DNA of 64,000 nt from CAZOOA01 sp964581355. Its GTDB lineage: Bacteria; Bacillota; Dethiobacteria; DTU022; UBA8154. Numbering within the stretch: the stretch's first letter is position 1; each line of letters starts with the position of its first letter. The notes beneath the pieces are model-generated. The model made no database searches and was not told the DNA's origin. It saw nothing but the letters and a program-made list of their open reading frames with translations. This document shows positions 57,939 to 64,000 of the stretch, one piece after another. A program made the translations under genes and the position numbers. The stretch spans positions 1 through 64,000 of the forward strand of contig CAZOOA010000008.1 in the NCBI GenBank assembly GCA_964581355.1. The letters run 5' to 3'.

Positions 57939-60590
57939 TTGGCTGTTTTAACTCCAATGATGCAGCAGTATAAAGAAATAAAAAATGCTTACCCGGACAC
58001 CATCTTGTTTTTCCGGGTTGGCGACTTTTACGAAATGTTTTTTGAGGATGCAAAACTAGCTGCCCGGGAATTGGAAATCACCTTGACCAGCAGGGATGGC
58101 AGTAAAGACGATGGAATTCCCTTGGCAGGAGTCCCCTACCATGCCGTTCAAAACTACATTGCCAGGTTGCTGGAAAAAGGTTACAAAGTTGCGATTTGTG
58201 ATCAGGTTGAAGATGCAGCCCAGGCTAAAGGACTGGTCCGAAGAGAAGTAACCCGGGTTATTACCCCGGGAACAAAAATTGAAGACTCTTTCCTGGAGGA
58301 AAAAAGGAATAATTTCCTTGCGTCCGTAAGCAAAAATATACAAGATAATTCATTTGGCTTATCCATGATCGATATTTCCACGGGTGAATTATTTGCCCTG
58401 CAATTAAAAGAAATGGACCAGGTAGTTGATGAGCTTCACAGTTATCACCCGGCCGAGATTGTCCTGGATTCTCCTGCAGAGCAAGATACATACTTACAAA
58501 AACATTTACAACGATTTCTGCCTCAAACTTCCAGGAACCTGGAAGGGGAGATCACAGGGCTGGATGATGCTTGTGCTTATCTGAATACTATTTTCCCGGA
58601 TGATCTGGTACAAAGCTCAGGAATCCTTAATTATGCTTCGGCGGCTTGTGCAACGGCGACAGCACTCAAGTATATCTCCAAGATGCAAAAGTTTGGTATC
58701 GACCATGTCAATCGTCTCCAGGTCCTGGACAGGAATGATTCCTTAAAGCTGGATGCCATTACTGTTCGTAACCTGGAAATATCCGAGACTTTTCGTACAC
58801 GAGAAAAGAAACGTTCCCTTTTAGGGTTACTCGATCAAACCCGCACAGCTATGGGAGGAAGGCTGTTAAAAAAATGGATAGAAAAACCTCTTTTATGCAG
58901 TTTGGAAATACAAAAACGCTGGGATGCTGTGGAGGAACTGAAAAATAATCTGTTTATGCGAGGCCAATTGGCTGACCTGTTGAAAAATTGCTATGACCTG
59001 GAACGATTAAGCGGACGTATTAGCATGGGACAGGTCAATCCCAGGGATTTTTTAGCCTTAAAGGGAACCCTGCAATTACTGCCTGAAGTTAAGCAATCTT
59101 TAACTGAGTTTTCCAGTGAAAAAATAAACGAAATAAACGCAGATATACCTGGTTTTGCCGAACTCATTGAACTGCTTCAGCAGTCCATTGCTGAAGATGC
59201 ACCTTTTACCCTGCGGGAAGGTAATATTTTTAAGGATGGATACAATACAGAAATTGATGAGCTTCGTGAAATTACCAGGAACAGCAAACAATGGATCCTT
59301 CAATTGGAAAAAGAAGAGCGGGAACGAACAGGCATTAAATCCTTAAAGGTAGGCTATAATAAAGTTTTCGGTTATTACATCGAAGTTACTAAATCCAACG
59401 TTCACCTGGTACCGGAGAATTATATCCGCAAGCAAACTCTGGTTAATGCAGAGCGCTTCATTACAGAGCATTTAAAAGAAAAAGAAATCTTAATTTTAAA
59501 TGCGGAAGAGAAACTGGGTCAACTGGAGTACGAGCTGTTTGAAGAGGTTCGTCAACTGTCTGCCAGGTACACATTTAGCCTGCAAAAAGCAGCCCGAAAT
59601 CTGGCGTTTTTGGACTGCCTGTACTCCCTGGCTGAAGTTGCCTCGGCTTACGGCTTTGTCAAGCCTGAGATAGTCCATTCAGCAGCACAAACTGTAATCC
59701 GGGAAGCCAGGCACCCTGTGGTTGAAGCTACCCAGGAGGTACCTTTTGTACCCAATGACTTTGTACCCGAAGAAAAAAGAATTATGGTGTTAACAGGGCC
59801 CAATATGGCCGGCAAAAGTACGTATTGCAGGAGCATTGCCTTACTCTTTATCCTGGCCCAGGCGGGTAGTTTTGTTCCCGCTGCAACCATGAAATTTGAA
59901 CCCGTGGAACAGATTTTTGCCCGCGTCGGGGCCAGTGATGATTTAAGCAGCGGCCGAAGCACCTTTATGGTGGAAATGGAAGAAACAGGCTCCATTTTAT
60001 CACAGGCCGGGGCAAAAAGCCTGGTGATTTTAGACGAGATCGGCAGAGGAACCAGTACTTATGACGGCATGAGCCTGGCCCAGTCTGTGCTGGAGTTTTT
60101 GCATCATGAAACAGGGGCAACCGTCTTGTTCTCCACTCACTACCACGAGCTAACCGTATTGGAGGAAGAACTAACCGCTGTAAAAAATTACTGTGTTTCC
60201 GTCCAGGAAAAAGGTGATGAAATCATTTTTTTACACAAAGTGGTACCTGGAAAAGCAGATAAAAGTTACGGTATCAATGTTGCCAAGCTGGCCGGCTTGC
60301 CGGAGAAAGTCATCGACCGGGCCCAGGAAATCCTAAGCAGAATGGAATCTGATAATAATCAAGACCCAACTATTTCACTGGTGCCAGGGCAGGAAATGAG
60401 CGGTCAATTATCCCTGGTTAAAGAGCCTGGAATCGACAACTCGCGCTCACAGAAAGAAAATAAAATCATCCAGGAATTAAAAAAGCTCAATCTCGTTAAC
60501 ATGACTCCACTGGAAGCTATTAACACACTTTTTACCATGCAGTCCAGACTTTCATCCCGTCATCAATCTTCTGGGGAAAAGGAACGATAA
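57939..60590 (+). CDS. mutS: DNA mismatch repair protein MutS
   Basis: An 883-aa mismatch recognition ATPase starting at TTG (57939) after GGAGGG. The N-terminal mismatch-binding domain has the Phe-x-Glu motif region in FFRVGDFYEMF. The lever/clamp domains follow. The ATPase contains Walker A at about 620-628 (GPNMAGKST), DDLSSGRSTFMVEM and Walker B DEIGRGTSTYDG, then a C-terminal helix region. It is 2 bp before mutL in one operon. Confidence 0.97.
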   Translation: MAVLTPMMQQYKEIKNAYPDTILFFRVGDFYEMFFEDAKLAARELEITLTSRDGSKDDGIPLAGVPYHAVQNYIARLLEKGYKVAICDQVEDAAQAKGLVRREVTRVITPGTKIEDSFLEEKRNNFLASVSKNIQDNSFGLSMIDISTGELFALQLKEMDQVVDELHSYHPAEIVLDSPAEQDTYLQKHLQRFLPQTSRNLEGEITGLDDACAYLNTIFPDDLVQSSGILNYASAACATATALKYISKMQKFGIDHVNRLQVLDRNDSLKLDAITVRNLEISETFRTREKKRSLLGLLDQTRTAMGGRLLKKWIEKPLLCSLEIQKRWDAVEELKNNLFMRGQLADLLKNCYDLERLSGRISMGQVNPRDFLALKGTLQLLPEVKQSLTEFSSEKINEINADIPGFAELIELLQQSIAEDAPFTLREGNIFKDGYNTEIDELREITRNSKQWILQLEKEERERTGIKSLKVGYNKVFGYYIEVTKSNVHLVPENYIRKQTLVNAERFITEHLKEKEILILNAEEKLGQLEYELFEEVRQLSARYTFSLQKAARNLAFLDCLYSLAEVASAYGFVKPEIVHSAAQTVIREARHPVVEATQEVPFVPNDFVPEEKRIMVLTGPNMAGKSTYCRSIALLFILAQAGSFVPAATMKFEPVEQIFARVGASDDLSSGRSTFMVEMEETGSILSQAGAKSLVILDEIGRGTSTYDGMSLAQSVLEFLHHETGATVLFSTHYHELTVLEEELTAVKNYCVSVQEKGDEIIFLHKVVPGKADKSYGINVAKLAGLPEKVIDRAQEILSRMESDNNQDPTISLVPGQEMSGQLSLVKEPGIDNSRSQKENKIIQELKKLNLVNMTPLEAINTLFTMQSRLSSRHQSSGEKER

Positions 60591-60592
60591 TC

Positions 60593-62482
60593 ATGCAGAT
60601 TAAAAAACTGGATTCACAAACTACAAACCAGATAGCTGCCGGGGAAGTGGTTGAAAATCCTGCTTCTGTCATCAAAGAGCTGGTTGAAAATGCACTGGAT
60701 GCCGGTGCCAACAGGGTTAAAATATCCTTCAAGCAGGGTGGCCTGGAAGAAATCACTGTTACTGATGATGGTCGGGGTATCCCCTCCGGTGAGCTACGTA
60801 TGGCCCTTGAGCGCCATGCCACCAGTAAAATCGCCACCTTTGAGGACTTGCAAACTGTCAATTCCCTGGGCTTTCGAGGCGAAGCCCTTCCGAGCATTGC
60901 TTCTGTTTCCAGGCTTTCCATCACCACCATGCATGAAAAAGAAACGGTTGGCAGTTATGTTTTTTCCAATGGGGGAACAGAAACCCTGTTTAAAGAAACA
61001 GGGTTTCCCCAGGGTACCCGGGTTACCGTCAAAAATCTTTTTTTTAATACACCGGTGCGGAAAAAATTTTTAAAAAGTGTCTCTGCTGAAACCGCCAAAG
61101 CTACTAAATTAGTGCAAAACCTGGCCCTATCCAGGCCGGATATAGCCTTTTCATTAGATAGAAATCAAAAAAGCGTCCTGCAGACCCCCGGGGATAGCAG
61201 CATCCTTAATGCTATCCTGTCCATCTATGGTAATGAATTGGGGCATCAACTGGTACCCATTGAAGCTCACCTGGGGGAATATGCCCTTTTAGGTTATCTC
61301 AGCCATCCTGGTTATTCCAGGAACAACCGGAATTACCAGTTGTTTTTCGTAAACCAGCGTTATGTGAAAAGCAGCCTTATCCGTGAAGAACTGGACAGGG
61401 TTTTCGCCAGTTTTGTAACCTCAAAGCGATTTCCCATCGCTTTCCTTTATTTTGTTTTGCCGCCCGGTGAAACAGATGTTAATGTCCATCCCACAAAAAC
61501 AGAGATCCGCTTCCATCATGAACCAGAGATTCGCCAGTTTATCAAACAAGCCCTAAAAGATCATTTTTCCACCAGTGCCAGGCCAGGTTGGAAAAATGCA
61601 GGCTTTCAGGCAAGTATTCATGCAGGATGGGAAGTGGATAAAAAAAGGGAAGAAGGGGGAGGGGGAAAAGAAAAAAAGCAGGAGCAACAGGAGCAAATAG
61701 AACAAGTAAAGCAACAAAAACAGGAATTCCAAGCCCACACCCTTAACACCCTTCCAACACCTTCACCACAGCAAAAGGGACAAGAAAGGGATGGGCAGTT
61801 AAGGGAAGCACAGCAGGTGCAGGAAGAAAAGAATAATTACCAGGCAGGCGACCTGAATGATACAGCTAAAGATCGGGTAATTTCCCCGGCCCCGGTTGAA
61901 AGTTTTTTTCACTATGATCTCATCCTGGGGCAATTGTTCAATACATACATCATGCTGCAAAAGAAAAACAGTTTGTTGTTCATCGACCAGCATGCAGCTC
62001 ATGAAAGAATAATCTGGGAAAAGATGCTCCGTACAGAAGATAGAGAGCAGATCAAACAGTCAATTATTCCCTTAACCATGGAACTTTCCCCGGCTATGAC
62101 GGAAAGCGCCTTGGAAAACCTGGATTTGCTATCAACTATGGGATTAGAAATGGAGCAATTTGGCAATAATACCTTTATTATCAGAACGGTTCCTGTGTTC
62201 ATTAAAGATATTGTTACCGGCGAACTGCTGCAGGATATCCTGGAGTCCGTGTTACTTAACGAGTATCGAAAGGATAACAAGGTGGTCCAAAAAGAATTAT
62301 TAATCCAGGTTTCCTGTAAGGGTTCGATAAAAGCAAACCAAAAATTATCTTTGGAAGAAATGGAATCATTAATCCAGCAATTAAAAAACTGCCAGGAACC
62401 TTTTTTTTGTCCTCATGGAAGGCCCGTGTATTATCAAATAGATAAAGACGAAATGGAAAAACAGTTCCACAGGCGAAACTGA
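60593..62482 (+). CDS. mutL: DNA mismatch repair protein MutL (endonuclease type)
   Basis: A 629-aa GHKL ATPase with nicking endonuclease. N-terminal motifs are ELVENALDAGA, DDGRGI and GFRGEALPSIASV. A Gly/Gln/Glu/Lys-rich linker of low complexity (about 340-420) is followed by the C-terminal domain with the endonuclease motif DQHAAHERIIWE, SCKGSIKAN and CPHGRPVYY, so it should cut DNA itself rather than rely on MutH. The start follows the mutS stop by 2 bp. Confidence 0.97.
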   Translation: MQIKKLDSQTTNQIAAGEVVENPASVIKELVENALDAGANRVKISFKQGGLEEITVTDDGRGIPSGELRMALERHATSKIATFEDLQTVNSLGFRGEALPSIASVSRLSITTMHEKETVGSYVFSNGGTETLFKETGFPQGTRVTVKNLFFNTPVRKKFLKSVSAETAKATKLVQNLALSRPDIAFSLDRNQKSVLQTPGDSSILNAILSIYGNELGHQLVPIEAHLGEYALLGYLSHPGYSRNNRNYQLFFVNQRYVKSSLIREELDRVFASFVTSKRFPIAFLYFVLPPGETDVNVHPTKTEIRFHHEPEIRQFIKQALKDHFSTSARPGWKNAGFQASIHAGWEVDKKREEGGGGKEKKQEQQEQIEQVKQQKQEFQAHTLNTLPTPSPQQKGQERDGQLREAQQVQEEKNNYQAGDLNDTAKDRVISPAPVESFFHYDLILGQLFNTYIMLQKKNSLLFIDQHAAHERIIWEKMLRTEDREQIKQSIIPLTMELSPAMTESALENLDLLSTMGLEMEQFGNNTFIIRTVPVFIKDIVTGELLQDILESVLLNEYRKDNKVVQKELLIQVSCKGSIKANQKLSLEEMESLIQQLKNCQEPFFCPHGRPVYYQIDKDEMEKQFHRRN

Positions 62483-62498
62483 AAGTGGGGGGAGAAGT

Positions 62499-63467
62499 AT
62501 GTCTGCAAACGAAAAATTTCCGCTTTTAGTCATCGTAGGGCCAACAGCCGTGGGTAAAACATCCCTTTCGATTCAGCTGGCCCGGCAGCTGCGTGGCGAA
62601 ATCATTTCGGCTGATTCGATGCAGGTCTACCGTTACCTGGATATCGGAACTGCCAAACCGACACCGGACGAGCAGAAAGAAGCACCACATCATTTAATTG
62701 ACGTGGTCAACCCGGACCAGCGGTTTACTGTTTACGATTATCAAAAACTGGCCCAGAAAGCCATAGTTCAGGTATATGAACGGGGGAAGCTTCCTATCCT
62801 GACAGGCGGAACCGGGCTGTACATTAAAGCGGTCTTGGACCAGTACGCTTTTACTAAAACGCAGTCAGACTTGCATGGGCGCAAAGAACTGCAAAAGGAG
62901 GCTCAGAAAAAAGGCAAGGAACATCTCTATGCCCGCCTGGAAAAAATTGATCCGGAAGCGGCCCGAAGAATACATCCCAATGATCTCAGAAGAGTGATCC
63001 GGGCTTTGGAGTATTACCAGGTAACAGGCGAACCCATTTCCCAGCAGTGGAAAAAGACCCAAGAAAAAGAAAGTCCTTACCAGGCAATGATGGTGGGGCT
63101 GAACATGCCCAGACCATCCCTGTATGAACGGATAGAAAAAAGGGTTGATCAGATGATTGCAGAGGGGCTAATTGAAGAAGTAGAGGGGCTGTTAAAAGCC
63201 GATTACAACAAGAACCTGAAACCACTCCAATCCCTGGGTTACAGGCATATAATTAACTTTTTGGAGGGCAAATGGGAACTGGACGAAACCGTACACTACT
63301 TTAAACGTGATACGCGTAATTTCGCCAAAAGGCAGCTAACCTGGTTTCGAGCCGACCAACGTATTCACTGGTATGAACTGGATCCGGAAATGAAAGTGAT
63401 TACTCATATTTTAAAAGCCATTTGTAGAGAAATAGAAGGAAATCAATTCACATCTAACGAATTTTAA
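62499..63467 (+). CDS. miaA: tRNA dimethylallyltransferase
   Basis: A 322-aa enzyme that adds a dimethylallyl group to A37 of UNN-decoding tRNAs. The P-loop is GPTAVGKTSLS, with DSMQVYRYLDIGTAKP, GGTGLYIKAVLDQ and the C-terminal signature QLTWFRAD. GGGGGGAG-type SD. It provides the i6A that miaB (55403) modifies. It lies between mutL and hfq, a common Clostridia/Bacilli order. Confidence 0.96.
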   Translation: MSANEKFPLLVIVGPTAVGKTSLSIQLARQLRGEIISADSMQVYRYLDIGTAKPTPDEQKEAPHHLIDVVNPDQRFTVYDYQKLAQKAIVQVYERGKLPILTGGTGLYIKAVLDQYAFTKTQSDLHGRKELQKEAQKKGKEHLYARLEKIDPEAARRIHPNDLRRVIRALEYYQVTGEPISQQWKKTQEKESPYQAMMVGLNMPRPSLYERIEKRVDQMIAEGLIEEVEGLLKADYNKNLKPLQSLGYRHIINFLEGKWELDETVHYFKRDTRNFAKRQLTWFRADQRIHWYELDPEMKVITHILKAICREIEGNQFTSNEF

Positions 63468-63495
63468 CAATACCAATAAAAGGAGGAGATTCAAG

Positions 63496-63750
63496 ATGTC
63501 GAAGGGAACTTTCAATTTACAGGATAACTTTCTAAACCAAATTCGCAAAGATAATTTGCTGGCTACAGTTTTTTTGGTCAATGGTTACCAGATTAAGGGC
63601 AATATCCGCAGTTTTGATAACTTTACCATTTTGTTGGAAGTTGACGGCAAACAGCAGTTGGTATACAAGCATGCCGTCTCTACAGTTATCCCGTTTAAAA
63701 ACATTTCCATTAATTTAAATCCTAATGAGCAGCAGAAGGATAATGCCTGA
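63496..63750 (+). CDS. hfq: RNA chaperone Hfq
   Basis: An 84-aa Sm-like protein forming a hexamer that binds sRNAs and mRNAs. Sm1 (residues about 8-45, including QDNFLNQIRKDN and FLVNGYQIKG) and Sm2 (YKHAVSTVIP) are intact, including Gln8-like and Lys-His residues of the proximal face. Short, acidic C-terminal tail as in Firmicutes. SD AAAAGGAGGAG. Last gene of the mutS operon; no intrinsic terminator was seen. Confidence 0.96.
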   Translation: MSKGTFNLQDNFLNQIRKDNLLATVFLVNGYQIKGNIRSFDNFTILLEVDGKQQLVYKHAVSTVIPFKNISINLNPNEQQKDNA

Positions 63751-63850
63751 ACTGGTTTAAAATAACTTTGATAAACCTTTTAGTGAAATTATGTTCAAAA
63801 GCACCGTACCCTTTCTATTTAAAGGCACTGTAAACACGGATGTCATTAAA

Positions 63851-63879
63851 TTGTGTTATCCTGAGCCATATGCTAAAAT
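63851..63879 (+). promoter_or_regulatory. Promoter before the last, cut gene
   Basis: TTGTGT (63851-63856) and TAAAAT (63874-63879) with a 17-bp spacer lie just upstream of an AGGTGAGGTGA SD at 63895-63905. Confidence 0.6.
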
Positions 63880-63912
63880 ATAAGTAAATTCTCAAGGTGA
63901 GGTGAGTTTCGT

Positions 63913-64000
63913 ATTTCCAAAACGCTTGAGCCTGTTGTGATTATAAACCTGCATACGGGCGACGGTTTTTCTTATTCTTTAACGGAACTGGAGCTCCTGG
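63913..64000 (+). CDS. 5' end of an unidentified gene, cut by the window edge
   Basis: After the promoter and a long SD (AGGTGAGGTGA) one frame is open to the window edge and reads, from 63913, ISKTLEPVVIINLHTGDG and so on. There is no ATG, GTG or TTG at the right distance: the codon 7 nt after the SD is ATT (63913), and the first standard start in frame is GTG at 63937. It could be a rare ATT start, or the SD may be fortuitous. Too short to assign a family. Confidence 0.4.
   Translation, partial: MSKTLEPVVIINLHTGDGFSYSLTELELL

Overview
The window looks like a chromosomal segment of an anaerobic, spore-former-type Firmicute, most likely class Clostridia. The evidence is strong purine-rich Shine-Dalgarno sites, frequent TTG and GTG starts, sigma-A-type promoters with 17-bp spacers, a PerR-like regulator, a YlbF-family protein, a mutS-mutL-miaA-hfq operon, and a formate dehydrogenase/hydrogenase-type iron-sulfur subunit at the left edge. 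It is a draft assembly: two 100-N runs (8460-8559 and 25658-25757) are scaffold gaps. The genus cannot be fixed from the sequence alone.

Left part (1-10.4 kb): an electron-transfer [4Fe-4S] subunit, a NarL/DesR-type two-component pair, a TPR protein, a four-tRNA operon (Thr, Tyr, Lys, Leu), a YhaO/YhaN-type (SbcD/SbcC-like) DNA-repair pair whose second gene is broken by a gap, an HD-GYP protein with a degraded HD pair, and a small carbohydrate-binding-module protein.

Centre-left (10.4-21.4 kb): a dense block for handling by-products of S-adenosylmethionine chemistry. It holds two different adenosylhomocysteinase-family genes, an MTA/MTI phosphorylase, MtnA, a class II aldolase, SurE, an adenosine-kinase-like PfkB protein and an MTA/SAH deaminase, followed by RtcB and DeoC. 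The phosphorylase carries Asn where adenine-specific enzymes carry Asp. With the deaminase and the short SahH this suggests a route through inosine derivatives (deaminate first, then cleave), ending in an aldolase (DHAP-shunt) step. From 21.6 to 25.6 kb there is a run of membrane proteins ending in MscS.

Middle (25.6-42.7 kb): a catalytic-domain-only tyrosine recombinase with a C-terminal zinc-ribbon-like tail, paired with a MORN-repeat protein ending in a ribbon-helix-helix-like segment; a penicillin-acylase-family enzyme; a glucosaminidase; a SagB-like nitroreductase lipoprotein; an amidohydrolase; glucose-6-phosphate isomerase; a leucine-rich-repeat lipoprotein; an AI-2E-family permease; an ABC-class ATPase; tRNA-Trp; and a large hybrid histidine kinase with PAS domains, two receivers and an Hpt domain.

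Right part (42.9-64 kb): proline biosynthesis (proC-proB-proA) runs into a homocitrate-synthase-family gene and leuC/leuD-type dehydratase genes, a layout that would fit citrate-to-glutamate-to-proline flow. Next come a phasin-like protein and a UbiB-family kinase, a metallo-beta-lactamase/DUF2007 fusion, a hotdog thioesterase, a DUF362 ferredoxin, miaB, a perR-like gene, a ylbF-like gene and mutS-mutL-miaA-hfq. The start of one more gene is cut by the window edge.

The main non-coding structures are a dispersed repeat at three sites (21.4, 27.75 and 51.6 kb), a 13-bp hairpin that hides the ribosome-binding site of the gene at 21581, a hairpin that shortens an over-long SD-to-ATG distance at 46.2 kb, and operator-like palindromes at 19.48 and 30.43 kb.
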